64,000 nt of DNA from Gloeopeniophorella convolvens (GCA_022496205.1 WTXD01000010.1:576556-640555); one strand, 5' to 3'; counted from the first letter of the stretch, positions 33,586 to 46,018 are shown. A program made the numbers and translations. The notes: generated from the letters alone by a model not told the origin.

Positions 33586-34447
33586 ATGAGCGACGCACAA
33601 CCGACCGAATCCGCACCCGCACCCGCGCTCGCGGAACTGCCCTCCGCCGAGCGCACCGCCGAGCTCCAATCCAACCTCGCAGACATCCGCGTACGCATCC
33701 AAGCCGCCGCCTCGGCCTCCACATCCCCCCACCCACCGACGCTGGTGGCGATATCGAAGCTCAAGCCCGCACCGGACGTGCGCGCGTGCTACGAGGCGGG
33801 CCAGCGCGACTTTGGCGAGAACTACGCGCAGGAGATGCGCGACAAGGCGCTCGTGCTCCCGCGCGATATCCGGTGGCACTTTGTCGGCGCGCTGCAGAGC
33901 AACAAGGCCAAGGCGCTCGCAGGTGTGTGTGTCCACTGCCCGCTGCCCCGCGCGTGGCGCTGACGCGCGCGCAGAGATGGAGAACCTGCATGCGGTGCAG
34001 ACGCTCGCGAGTGCGCGCGCGGCGGACGCGCTGTCGCGCCACCGCGCGCCGGGCGCACCCGCGCTGCGCGTGCTCCTGCAGGTCAACACGTCCGGCGAGG
34101 ACAGCAAGGCCGGGCTCGGCGCGGGCGCGGATGCCGCGCTCGCAGAGCTCGCGCTGCACGTCGTGCGCGCGTGTCCGCGCCTGCGCCTCGTCGGACTGAT
34201 GACGATCGGCGCGCCGGACGGCGGGGTGCGGGATTTTCAAGTGCTTAGGGAGGTACGGGAGAGGCTGGAGGGCGTGTTGCGGGAGGAGGTGGCGGCTGAT
34301 GGTGGGGAGTGGGGCGAGGAGGGGCGGTTGGCGCTTAGTATGGGCATGTCGGGCGACTTTGAGGATGCGATTCGGGAGGGCGCGGATGTGGTGAGGGTGG
34401 GCACGGGGATCTTTGGGGAGCGGCCGAAGAAGGAGGTGAAGGTGTAG
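33586..34447 (+). CDS. Pyridoxal phosphate homeostasis protein (YggS/PLPBP family)
   Basis: Two exons, 33586-33922 and 33975-34447, with a 52-nt GT-AG intron; 269 residues. PLP-binding, non-enzymatic protein with a TIM-barrel fold like alanine racemase. The PLP lysine lies in VAISKLKPA. Other family blocks are FGENYAQE, WHFVGALQSNKAKALA, LLQVNTSGEDSKAG and SMGMSGDFEDAIREGADVVR with GTGIFG. An in-frame upstream ATG at 33,502 would prepend MRTALLRRARTTFAARPC, which is arginine-rich, lacks acidic residues and reads like a mitochondrial presequence, so two start sites may give cytosolic and mitochondrial forms. Confidence 0.93.
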
Positions 34448-35405
34448 ATGAGGTGATTATGGTGCGTGCTGTGATTCTGCGCGGTTGTCTTTGGTCGGCT
34501 GACTCTTTGTGCAGATAGTTGTACTAGCCAGCACGACAACAGCAGAAGTCTCGCGAGAATGTGCTTTGTTCTGTGCAGGAGCTGCGGAGGCCGACGTCGT
34601 GCGGCGCGGGTGCATGCTCTTTCATGGGGTCGACGCGTCACTGAAGTGCAGAGAGTTTCAAGCTCGTGTCTCCTCAGGTTGCGGCCCTCGTCATTGCGTC
34701 CTGCACCGGTTCGCTGGTACTGCATGGCGCGGGTCCCTTTCAGCGCCCGTGGTAGGGTACGGCCGCCCTCAGGACGTCTCGCAGCATATCCAGTCCAAGC
34801 TGGTACGAAGTATTAGGATCTCTACTCGAAGCATGCCGCCTCGTGGGTCGCATCGTCGCCCTGGGTCGCCTGAGTTCGGAACATAGCATATCGTATATTG
34901 TTGCCGGTCGCGAGTCACACGAGTCCTGCATGCGATACAGGGAGTACATCCAGAGAGCATGCGTAGTATAGTACGGGTATGGAACGAGCACATCCCTTAC
35001 GAAACCTAAGAACAGCAAAGACAGATATTGTCGACCCGCACAACGACCGGCCTCCTGTCTAGGCGCTAATCAACCATACATACATCGTCTACAGTATTCA
35101 GACATCGTGCTCATCCACTGACTCGTACTGTCCCCTACACTGCGTCCAGTTTTGCCCATGAACGAATTTACTCAGATCGAGTCTTGTTTCGCGTTCGGCA
35201 ATGACCCACACATTGCTCGGACGATGCAGACCATGTCTGTGCGGCTCCGGGATCCACATCAGCAGCTCCCCGTTTGTACCACAGATCCAGCCTTCGTCAT
35301 CTATCGTAGACTGGTCTGTAAAGCTGAACGAGTCCTGGGCAGGGCCGGTGGTGCTATATAACCGGGGTCTTAGCCTGAGGTTTTACTAATGGAACGACCT
35401 TGGAC
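34448..35405. other. Convergent intergenic region, nothing recognised
   Basis: Lies between the PLP protein gene (plus) and the WD40 end of the NLR-like gene (minus). No gene, repeat or RNA could be identified. Confidence 0.5.
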
Positions 35406-38400
35406 TTACACGCTTGGGAGGGCATCGAGTATCTGTGAAGTCCTAGGATTCTCTGTCGCACTTTGGATGTTCAGCGCCAGCGCCCACAACCGGATGGACT
35501 TGTCTTGCGAGCCTGAGGCAATGTGACGACCATTCGGTGAGAACGCAACACAGGTGACCGAACCCGTATGCCCTATGAATGGCCCTGCAACTGTGTTCCC
35601 CGTCTCGGCGTCCCGGATCCGGATGGTGTTGTCATCCGAACCCGAGGCGATGTAGCGACTATCCGGCGAGAACACAACAGAGGTGACATCTTGTGTATGC
35701 CCTATGAGTGGCCCTGCGACTGCGACTCTCGTCTCGGCATCCCAGACCTGAATGATGTGGTTATGCAAGCCCGAGGCAGCGTGGCGACCATCCGGCGAGA
35801 ACGCGACAGGATTGGTCCGACTGAGACGCCCCGTGCGTGGCTCTGCGACCGCGTGCCCCGTCTTGGCATCCCAGATACGAGTGGTGCGATCATCCGAACC
35901 CGAGGCAATGCGGTGGCCATCAAGTGAGAACGCGACCGACTTGACCCAGCTTGTATGCCCCGTGAACGGCTCTGCGACTGCATGCCCCGTCTCAGCGTCG
36001 CAGACACGAATGGTGTAGTCGTCCGAACCCGAGGCGATGTGGCGACCATCTGGTGAGAACACGACAGAGTTGACCGAATGTGTATGCCCTGCAAATGACC
36101 CTACAACTGCGTGCCCTGTCTTGGCGTCCCAGACACGAATGGTATCGTCATCCGAGCCCGAGACAATGTGGCGACCATCCGGTGAGAACGCGACGGAGTT
36201 GACTGAATCTGTATGCCCCGTGAACGGCCCTGCGACAGCCTGCTTCGTCCCAGCGTCCCAGACGTAAATGGTGTAGTCATGCGAACCCGAGGCAATGTGG
36301 CGACCATCAGGCGAGAACGCAACACAGGTGACCGAATGTGTATGCTCTGTGAATGGCCCTGCGACTGCGTGTCCCGTCTCGGCGTCCCAGACACGGACGT
36401 CGCCGTCACTCGAGCCCGAGGCAATACGGCGACCGTCCGGTGAGAATACGACAGAGTTGACTGAACCCGCATGCCCCTCGAATGGCCCTGCGACTGCGTG
36501 CCCTGTCTTGGTCTCCCATACACGGATGGTGCCATCACCCGAGCCCGAGGCAATGCACGAACCATCTGGCGAAAATGCGATGGCCCAGCACATGCTGCCC
36601 ACTGGAATGGCCATCTCCTGTACCGGCCAACTGGACATCCGCCCCCGTTGCAGTGACATCGTATTTAGGAAATATTTGTTGTAGCGATCGAAGATGATGG
36701 ACGTTTTTGGGCAAATTGAGAGCACAGACAAGTAGATGTGTGGAGCGCTTTCCGCGATAGGCCGCCCGAAATACTTCACGAACTTCAGGGCGTCGGTAAC
36801 CCATGCCGTGAGCGTGTCGAGGCCTAGTAGGTGGTGCTAGTGTTGACATGGATCGTGAGAACGGTCGCATATGGAAAATAACGGATAACCCACGTTATCG
36901 CAATGCTTGGCCACCCAGGTTCCCAGTATCGACATAGCCTGCGGGACGAGGCTGATGGCACCGAGAAGGCTCATGACTTCTAGCCAGTGAAGGAAGTCGT
37001 TCTCGAAGAATGATTTCGCCCAGTCGACAATCCTGTCAGGAGAGACGTGCTCAAGATGTTCGTCCCATGAGCGACAAGCGTATGACAGAGCATCTGAGAT
37101 GTGCTCCTTTATGCGGGATTGAAGGTCCTCAATGTCTGCGTTGCGATGATTCGATGACGGAAGATTGCAGATATTGAATCTGAGCTTGTTGTGCATGAGG
37201 TCGAATGAACTGCGGGCCAACTGATAGTGAGCATCGTCGAGGTTGATCCAGAACCTATCGACCCTCTTCGGATCTGTAAGAAAGTCACGGAATGATGCGT
37301 GCAGTGGGATAATGGGGAGGGACGACTTGGAGGAGTTGACATTGCTTAGCAGAGCGCCAAGGTAGCCGACAATGGAGTGTATAGACTCCTCGCCGCCACG
37401 GTCCGGTGGGTCGTTATACAGGCGCAAGGCAGCTAAAGAACTAGTCGAAAGAGGTTCAAACGCAGCAATTATCTGTCCCATGACGGATGTGAATTTTGAA
37501 GGCAGTCCTTTGCTGCTGCCGAAGTACGCGGACAGGACGGTCTTGTACAGTGGATCCAAAAAATTGACCGATTCCGGGCTCTCTGATGGAAGTGTGAGGA
37601 GCTGATCACCACGTTCACGCGGAGTCAGTCCAGCTGGACCGAATTGGACGTAGTCGCAAGCGACAGCTGCCCACTGGATTGAAGAGTTCCCAGCCTTCTT
37701 AGCAAGTTCAGCTCCGCACTGCTCGAGAAGATCCGGCTTCTTGCGGAGCTGGTGGCGGACGAAAACGTGGATATCTTCGGCCATTTGTGTAGATAGCTTT
37801 GAGTCATTCATATTAGTATCTCGGTAAATAGTGGAGAGTCTGGCGAGTCGAAGGCATCTTCAATGTCCTTCTCCGGCCGTGAGGTGATAAGGATGTGGAA
37901 GGTGTCTGGAAGCTCGGAGATATGACTAGCTAGGAAGGCATGCAACCCATCCCTACCGGATGCGTCGCCGGATTCATCCAGTGCGTCGATTACGATAAAA
38001 ATGGGACCGATCAGGGGGAACTCTTGAAGTGGACGAAGTAGCATAGACTCGAATGGGATGGTATAATCTCGTGCGCCGAGAACAAGAGACGCGTCCTTGT
38101 CGATTATCTTCGCGAGGGACGCTTTGAACGTCGGGTATCGATCCGCGAGGTTGCGTGCAATCTCAGAGAAGAGGAGCTGGGCGGCACGATGAGACTGATC
38201 TGTCCTCTCTGTGCGCGAGAAAACGAATGACGAGGCGAGGCGATGCGTCTCCTCAAATCGGCACGCCAATTCGTTTGCTATCGAGGACCCTCCCGTCCCT
38301 GCTTGTCCAAAGAGCACAAGCGTGCGTGGAGATTCGGGATTGTTTACCCAGCTGGTGATGTGTTCTAGGAATGCCACGCGAGTCCCTGGGATGCACGTCT

Positions 38401-39991
38401 TGTCTTTGCTGTGGCGTGCTCCCTCCGGGAACGGGATATTTGCCATTTTCACGTCCAGACCTACGCAATCCGAGTGACTCAGTAATTAAGTCCACAGTGA
38501 GGTGCTAGAATAATGCATACCGATGTCTGTGATATCACTCGCTACATTCTCGAGCACGTTCGAGAGCGCAGCCACAGTCATCTGGGTGGTGATAGCACCC
38601 TGGCGTAGGAAGGCATTGCGGAGCCCGGTGAGAGTCTCACTATAGCGCCTGACTTGATCGCTAGCGTCGCCACCGATATTCTGCACAAGTCGCTTCCCTT
38701 CAGACAAAATCACGTGAGATGAAGGTCGAGGCGGTATGAAAATCGAGACTGACACAAATTCGTATGTTTCGCGTAATTCTAGATCAAATCCCCACACGCG
38801 CCTACGTGACGTAGCATTTCCTTCACGATTTGAACCTGAGTGCTTCCTGGCTGGAGGTTCTCCAAGGCCTTGGCCAGCTTCGTGAGGTCAAACGCGTCGC
38901 GGATGGCAGCCAACAAGGCCCTGGAGCTACTGTCACGCTCGACTTGGGCAATAGATGCCTGATGCCACGTCGCCAGATTGAGCTAAGTAACAGCTGGACG
39001 ATCCAACAAAATTTGGCGAACACACCTTTGGGATGCATGACAGGATGCTCCACGCCATCTGCGCCCAAGGGTGAATCTATTGTAAAAACTCCAGTTCAAC
39101 ACTGGGCATTAAATCAATGGAACGATGGCACTACCTCTGGAATTTTATCCACGACATCTACGATCAATTTGACATTCCCGAGAGCGACATCCCATGTTTC
39201 ATAGAGGTCGGCGACCTTATCAAGCTGGCCCGGCGCATCGTTTACAGCCTTCACCAACTCCAGCGGGAGATTTTGGGCACGCCCTATGCTGGCGATCGCT
39301 TTGCCGGCTCTACTCAGACCTTTTTCCGCAATTTGCATTGGGTCCGCTGAATTGGTGTCATCAGACGATGTATTCGGCTCCGTCGGCGATCCAGGAGCGG
39401 CGCTTCTCAATGCTCTAGGTGCACGAAGGGCCTCAGGAGAGCCGAAGGTTCCGGATGTCACACGCTGAGACGCTTCCGGGGTGGCAATAGAGAGCACCAG
39501 TGCTGTTTTTCGTATTGGGTCAAATGGTATATCGAACTCTATGTGAAAAGTGAGCACGCCGTCGAGTTAACAAACTTTACCAAGGACGCACCTTGGACAG
39601 ATGAGCGAATCGACTCGAATGGTATCGCCAGTAGTCCTAGGCGGACATCCCTCAGCCATGTTCGCCGCGCAGAGACATGTACGATAAGACGGGAAGAGGG
39701 GTCTACAATCCTGCAAGGGTGTGTTTAGCTCAAAGCGGGGTGGGAGGACAGCATTTCGCACAGGCCAGAGAGAATCTCATCCCATTGTACCGACTGTTCC
39801 CTGCTTCGAATGGCCGATGTCCTCTCTACCCTCAACCCATCAATCGCAGTGGCGTAGTACTTTCGCTCTTTCTTGCGGAACAGTGTTTTGAGGTGAGGCA
39901 AGCCCTCCGCTCGAACGACTGACGCAAGACAAGGTTTGAGTGTCGCGAATTCGGAGGGTCGAATCAGCACGTACCGGTCAGTGTGGGACAA
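35406..39991 (-). pseudogene. NLR-like C2-NACHT-WD40 gene, probably decayed
   Basis: A multi-exon gene of the fungal STAND/NLR type (HET-E relatives), thought to act in nonself recognition. Read 5' to 3': a C2-like N-terminus (RVERTSAIRS, then WLRDVRLGLLAIPF in the next exon), helical linker exons, NACHT (38,452-37,808), helical arm (37,811-36,837), then WD40 repeats (36,779-35,406; first residues KYFGRPIAESAPHIYLS). Lesions: an in-frame TAG at 38,779-38,781 in CGDLI-stop-NYAK; the Walker A lysine replaced by glycine (GQAGTGGSS, codon at 38,288-38,290); a frame jump near 37,808-37,812 between NACHT and arm. Walker B (IFIVIDALDES) is kept. Exon 5' limits are approximate. It could still be expressed in part, but a full NTPase is unlikely. 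Confidence 0.8.
35470..36640 (-). repeat. Nine WD40 repeats with near-identical units
   Basis: The C-terminal part has nine about 43-residue repeats (129-bp period) with a core like VAFSPDGRHIASGS..TIRVWD and linkers GHAVAGPFTGHT. High unit-to-unit identity is known from fungal NWD genes, whose repeats are homogenised and diversify at a few surface positions. Repeat 7 is the most diverged (NPVAFSPDGRHAASGLHNHI). Confidence 0.9.
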
Positions 39992-41838
39992 ATAGGGCTT
40001 GGGTGCTGCTGGGAGCTATCGAGAGCTTTCTCGTGGAGTTGCTCCCTATCATCCGGTGGGAGATCTTGTGAGTCAGACCTTTCCAATAGCTACAGCAAAC
40101 GTCAAACAAAGGATTTTGCACTCACGGAGTCGACATTCTATACTACTTGCTGCTTCGGTTGACGACCTACAGGACGTGATACGTTGGGTAGGAAGTTGAG
40201 ATAAGGCAGAGGGGCTGAATGTGATAGAGTGAAGAAGACAGCGTGTTCCAATGGATCCGGTACTGGGGGTCCTATGAACCCGTTTTAGCAGCATGTGTGA
40301 TGTCGGAAGTTAGATATGTAGAAAAACGTCATCGGAATCGGCGATAGACCGCTACCAGCACGATGCGTCAAGGGGTACATGGTCGCTGTAGAAATCTGCG
40401 GCGACAGTGCACTGGCAAGTTGCCAGCTGCCGGCTGAGACACTTGGGAGTCGGAGTCGGTGGATCTCGGCGGATGGCCCGTTTGGCAGGACGTTCCCCGG
40501 GGACTCGGCGGGAGGCGGGAGTTGCTTTGCACTCTAGATCCCCGCCCCTCGGGCCTCGACTCCTCCCACCTCGCTCGACCACATTCTCCCCAGCAAGCAC
40601 ATGCAAAAATAAATAGATACCAAGGCCCTCCTCCACAAGATCATTGTATGCAGAAAACTTGTGTGGCCAGAGGCTCAATAGTGATGGGCGCATCGTCACT
40701 TTCGTATGCTTCTGTTAGTATCAGTGGCTCCAGAAGCCGGTCCAGCCTCTCTTACCTTAGTCACACCCCGTGACATGATGTGACTGGTGTGTGACTATTG
40801 GCTAGAACAAACAAGAATTGCGTGGTCCGGACTGCAGCAAATCTGCATGCAAGGCACTAAGACTACTAGCATTGACTCAGCAACACGGTAGTCTCCGTTG
40901 CTGACCTCATCCGATCCCGGAAGACAGTCGTTCCGTGATGGATAAGAGCAACACGGGAATGTTGCCATAAGAGCGCCGACGACCGAGAGGTGCCCAGGAT
41001 CGCGACAGAACTGATGACCGGTGACTCAAGCTCGGCCGCGGCTATCTCGCATAATCTTAGGCCCACACCGGCGATTAACGTTGATCATATCGTGGACGAT
41101 TTCAGTGGGTGCAGTGCTGCGCAGTGCCCCATGATGCATGATGCGTGATGTATGCACGTTCAGACACCCGGCCTAACCGAAGATGTTGCCAGTCTTATCA
41201 GGAACGTCACGCACCAGGCTCGCATTTTGTCCGCCGTCTCGTCTTGGTCTCATCCATTCCCCACGGTCATTGGGCCGCCCCGATGTCCATTCTTAAGCGG
41301 AAGTCCTCGATTTTTACACAACAAGACGTCTATCCATGCATAGGCAGCTTACCGAAACGGAGTAACTGCCAGTTTCTGCGCAGTGAATAGGCAAGTCTGT
41401 CGTCAAATCGTCAGATGTCGCTGTGCATCATATGGGTGGCGCAGATCCCAGCGCGCTGGTTGCGTGCCTGCGCATGATGTTGCCTAACAGTTGCACCACA
41501 GAGTAGGGTAGGTTTCATTACTCACCCGTGTCCTCGGACGTATCCGGTGACCATTTCTGATTGGGTCACATACAGTAGCCATTCGCTCCACCTCCCAGCT
41601 AAATTTCGAAATCCCAGTCCTCAGATTCCTATTCCCCCCTGATTCTGCTGGTCAAGTGGTCAACCCCTCCATCAGATGCGGTGACTGGACCCGGGCATTC
41701 GTTTAGCGGAAAACTTAAGCCCTGATGGTAGGTCATTTATTGATCGCTCAATAAACCATAAGGACAGAAACTGCCCCCCCCTCTCCGGCAGTGTAACCGC
41801 GCACCTCTACTTATCCTGTGCAACCAGGAATAACTGCC
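39992..41838. other. Intergenic, nothing recognised apart from a short shared repeat
   Basis: 1.8 kb between the NLR-like gene and the DUF6534 gene, which diverge. About 65 bp around 40,880-40,945 recur inverted near 44,275-44,345. No gene structure found. Confidence 0.5.
40880..40945. repeat. 65-bp inverted repeat partner of 44,275-44,345
   Basis: Read on the minus strand it matches 44,275-44,345 almost throughout, including ACGGAACGACTGTCTTC and GGTCAGCAACGGAGACTA, with a few substitutions. Both copies lie in non-coding DNA on either side of the DUF6534 gene. Confidence 0.75.
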
Positions 41839-43488
41839 ATGCCCAGCCTAACTTCAAGCCTTCTACAGTCTGAACCAGCTGCGCCCGCGCTGATTCCGCC
41901 AAACATTGCTGAAGGGTGAGTGCCCGCCTCTCTTGCTTTGCGATCGGACCTAAACCCTCCTAGGACCGTGCCTATCGTATGTTCTCCATATTCTCCTTAT
42001 TTTTCCCCTACTTATATCGGGTACCCAGCTTCTGGGGACATTGCTCAACTGGTTCATGTATGGGATCCTTCTGGTTCAAGTCTGTAAGCCCAACATCCCT
42101 GCGCGTCCTGGCACGTCCTGACCCGCCCTCAGACCTGTACAACTACTATTTTCCCTATGATAAGCGCAGTATCAAGACCCTTGGTACGTTGTCGCCTCTT
42201 GGCTCTGAGCTTGCTAAGCAACGGGGGCCTCAGTATATGCTGTCTTCATCATCGAGACTGTGCAAACTGCCCTCGGGGCGGCTGACGTATTCTTTTGGTT
42301 CGCACACGGATTCGGCAACGTTCCGCGCTTGAACAACCCGTACATCTCAGACATCGACACGCCCTTCATTGCTGCTCTCATCTCGTTCGTCGTCCAATCG
42401 TTCTTCTCGTACCGCATCTGGATTCTCGAGAACTCTTTGTGGTGGCTTATTATCGCCATTGAAGGGGTGCGTTGGGAACGGAGAATGACCATATCTTCTT
42501 GCGTTTTGACATAGCTATACAGATCTCCCTCACGCAGGCTATTGGAGGTATGGTCGGCGGGGTCAAGGTTCTCAGCTCACTGCGTGATCTGCCTTGGAAC
42601 GGAATGCTTACGACAACCACAGTTACATCTGGCCGGGAAGTTCTCAGAGGCCCACCGCTTCAATGTGTATGTCAATGTGCGTTTGTAATTGGGTCCGGAA
42701 TAAGTGGGTCGTCAGCTGATGTTGATCCAATCAGATGTGGCTTATCGGAGACGCCGTTGCTGATGTTCTCATTGCGGTTTCGTTGACCTACCTGGTATGT
42801 TGCCATCGGAAAGCGATGGCGCCCGTGCAATGACCATATCTTGGCAGCTCCTACGATCACGAAAGCGGGAGTACCAATTCTCGTCGGACAACATTGTGGC
42901 GAAGCTGATTCGACTTACTATCGAGACCAACATAGTCTCTGGTGAGTATGAAGCTCTGGTGTGGCCGGCGCCAACTCTAATAATATATCTTCCAGCGACT
43001 GTCGCGGTTGTTGCTCTCATCATGTTCATGGGCTGGCCGAATAACAACTACTTTATCTGCCCAACCGCGGTGCTAGGGAAAATGTGAGCTCAATACTTTT
43101 CGTCTATCGATGTCCGTGTGAGTAACCGCCCTGTGCAAGCTATTCAAATACACTGCTCGTTACGCTCAACAACCGCATCACTCTCCGTCACGGCATCCAC
43201 CTCCGCAACCCAGGAAGCAGCCATGACACCCGCGTCAATGTGGCGGTCCAACGTTCAATAGATCAATTCGAAGTGCTGCCGAAGACCGGAACGGCCACTC
43301 AAGTGGCTCCTAGAGACACGCGGCGGTACGAGCTGACGCATGAAGTTGGATCAACAGCCACTACGTTTGGACCGCCAGTGCACTCGGCACAACTACATTA
43401 CATCGAAGTGATAGACTCACCCGGTGGAATAGAGGAGAGTGCAGAGGGCGCTGAGAGTCACGGGAGCGGAGAGTCACGAGACTTGTAA
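41839..43488 (+). CDS. DUF6534-type seven-helix membrane protein
   Basis: Basidiomycete-specific membrane protein family of unknown function. The start is ATG 41,839 (MPSLTSSLLQSEPAAP). Several short introns were traced: after EG, after VPI, inside VQVY, after KTL, and after IAIEG. The spliced sequence reads GTLLNWFMYGILLVQVYLYN, then VYAVFIIETVQTALGAADVF, IAALISFVVQSFFSYRIW, ISLTQAIGGMVGGV, MWLIGDAVADVLIAVSLTYL and ATVAVVALIMFMGW, a ladder of hydrophobic helices. The family hallmark near the C-terminus is present as YSNTLLVTLNNR. A hydrophilic tail of about 100 residues follows. No breaks seen. Confidence 0.87.
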
Positions 43489-44689
43489 CGTAGAGACGCA
43501 CGCAATGTACGGGAAAACCCCGAGACTTCCCCTCCTCGCTCGTCGCCGCCGGCAGCTGCGCTGCCTCCACCGGGTCGTCTGAGTCTAGCCCAGTCCCCAC
43601 GCCATCCCCTGCGCTCAAGATGCCCTCGGGACACTCCTAGTGCCACGGGTGCCATTCACCTCATCCGTTTCCGAGCTCCTACTAAAACACAAGGGACCGC
43701 GTACGCTATGCCGGAGGTATATCCGCCTGCGGCACGGCATCCGACCTTTCTCCTGCTCCTGGCTTGCCAGAATCCGTAAGAAAATATACGATTTAAACTA
43801 CCATTTGTATCATTCAGACGCGACGCGGCTTTTCTTCGTACTGAAATTGCACGTACCGGTACATTCGTCTGCTTCGAATCGCGGTCACGGATCAGATTGG
43901 AATGATTTGGATCCACTTGTCGATGGCTCCGAGGTCCTTCGAGATAACGTGACGCACTGGCAGTTTGCTGCCAGCAATCCGATGCTTGTGATCCAGCTGC
44001 GTGACCATGGGAGGCGGAGCGGCTCAAGCTTCGGTCCTCGGACAGCTCGGACTCGGACACTGGGCCTGAGGCGATTGGCCAGATCCGGAGGCCTTCAACA
44101 TTCATTTTCATGCTGGCACAGCACAGTGTACGCTTGTCACACGGGACTGGGGATCTCACAGAATGTAGTCGTCTCCTGTACGACTGTGACAGGTGGTTTA
44201 CTCAGTCCATTCGACCCGGAACGCGCGGTGAGTCACTGATACGGGTAATCTGTCCAGCCGTTGCAGAGCCGATCACTCCCTTATCCATCACCACGGAACG
44301 ACTGTCTTCTGGGATCGGATAAGGTCAGCAACGGAGACTAGATCACTCCGCTCCCAGGAACGAGCACAGATTCGAAAGTAGATCATCCGATCACCGTCTC
44401 ACCCATTTGATATCATCAACTAGATACCCCCGAAGGGGGTCAAAGCCATGGTGGTTCCGCTCTGTGAGCGTCTGGAACCGAGACCGACTGGGCATTGTGG
44501 TCTCGAGCTCGGTAAGATTTGGCTGTTGCCATGGCAGCTGCCTTCCTTCGGGTCACCTTGCTCGGCTTAAGTATGCACGAAGAATTTGAAACAAACATCA
44601 CAACGATACTTTCATTGGCACAGTGCGTTCAATCCTCGTATCTGGTGGATCAGCAGCTGATCGAGTCCTCAACCCAGGCAGCGCCGTCC
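43489..44689. other. 5' region of F6 with segments shared with F1
   Basis: About 44,110-44,600 carries blocks found upstream of F1 (for example GGAATCTCACAGAATGTCGTC there and its variant here). 44,275-44,345 is the partner of the 65-bp repeat at 40.9 kb. Open frames exist but have no recognisable content. Confidence 0.55.
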
Positions 44690-46018
44690 ATGGGATCACG
44701 CACTCTGCCTCCTGAAATCTGGCTTCACATTCTCCAAATCGCCACGGACACTCCAGGTGCATTCGATGCCGACGTCCCCGAATTCTTCTCCCATCCCGCC
44801 GCAGAGCTTGCCCATGTCGACAATACTTCGGAGCTCACGATGCTTCGCGCGTCACTCGCCATCCGCCGCGTCCTCGTGCGCGTCTGCCACATGTGGAACG
44901 CTCTCGCAACACCGCTTCTTTACCGTGACCTCTGGATCGGCTGTCAACATGCGCTCCTCTTGCTAGGGGACACACTCGAACAAAGACCCGAGCTCGGCGT
45001 GCATGCGCGTCGGTTGGACGTCGCGATACATGGCAAGGCCCATGTTCGGTACCCTCCGTCCGCTCAGGAGCGGATGCTCGGTCGGATCCTCACACACACG
45101 CCGCGCCTGGAGGTCTTCGTCGCCAGCATCTCTGCACAGCCCAGATGGCTGGACCTTTCTAGTTGGAAGTCAACGGAGATCTTTGAAGCCCTCGGTGACG
45201 TATGTGGGGCGTCGTTGCGTCGACTCTGTTGGATTGGTGCACCCATCAATGCAGATGCGTATCGGTACGACAAGGTACTCCGTGCAGAGGTCGTCTCCCT
45301 GCTGCAGCATACACCGAATCTGCGCACGCTCATTGGACTCGTCGTTCCGATAGACCCTGACTCTTCCTTAGCTCTCCCGGAACTCACCTTCGGCCACTTC
45401 GAGGTGCACCCACTCGTTGCGACGCGGCCCATGCGGTCCCTTGCTTGCTTCCCAAGCCTAAGACATGCCCACTTCCCATGTTTTGATCATTTGGATCTCG
45501 AGCAAAAACCCGTGAAGAGTGCAATCATCTCTTCACCTCTATTCACGACAGCATATCTGGCCGACCCCATGATCCTCTTTGCCCTCACGGGCACTCCTAT
45601 AATCAAATTACACCTATCCTCATTGGAATGGGGTGATTACGAGGATGCATACCCACCACATCTCCTCCCCGCCACAATCGTGTACCTTGGGATCAACACA
45701 AGGGCACCGCGCACCGACCGTGGTTTTCACCTCGCGGCATTTGTCAAATGGCTGCACGCATGCAAAGACGCGGCGCCGAGCTTGAGCGTTGTCCGCTTGT
45801 CGAACGACATGGGCTCTGCATCCCTGGCGAAGCACCCCGAATGGATCGGAGACGGGATTGTGCGGCTTGCTGAGCGGGGCGTCCGCATAGAAAATGCCGA
45901 GGGTAGCGTACTTCAGCCACAGTCGCCTATCCTCCGCCCGGATCGACCCGCGGAGTGGGACTTTGACGATGACGGCTCGTTGGGTCAGGATATAGTCTCA
46001 TTGTACGAATTATTATGA
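44690..46018 (+). CDS. F-box domain protein F6
   Basis: Single-exon, 442-residue protein from ATG 44,690 (MGSRTLPPEIWLHILQIATD), the same start as F1. The frame is open further upstream, but that part does not resemble F1. F-box, then VRVCHMWNALATPLLYRDLW, then the C-terminal block WLHACKDAAPSLSVVRLSND. It is the closest paralogue of F1 and lies on the opposite strand 38 kb away with shared flanks on both sides. Likely SCF substrate adaptor; target unknown. Confidence 0.85.
   Translation: MGSRTLPPEIWLHILQIATDTPGAFDADVPEFFSHPAAELAHVDNTSELTMLRASLAIRRVLVRVCHMWNALATPLLYRDLWIGCQHALLLLGDTLEQRPELGVHARRLDVAIHGKAHVRYPPSAQERMLGRILTHTPRLEVFVASISAQPRWLDLSSWKSTEIFEALGDVCGASLRRLCWIGAPINADAYRYDKVLRAEVVSLLQHTPNLRTLIGLVVPIDPDSSLALPELTFGHFEVHPLVATRPMRSLACFPSLRHAHFPCFDHLDLEQKPVKSAIISSPLFTTAYLADPMILFALTGTPIIKLHLSSLEWGDYEDAYPPHLLPATIVYLGINTRAPRTDRGFHLAAFVKWLHACKDAAPSLSVVRLSNDMGSASLAKHPEWIGDGIVRLAERGVRIENAEGSVLQPQSPILRPDRPAEWDFDDDGSLGQDIVSLYELL

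Noticed and set aside
43640..44239. 199-codon plus-strand frame upstream of F6
   Set aside because: No domain. Part of it is the non-coding flank shared with F1, where the frame is not kept.
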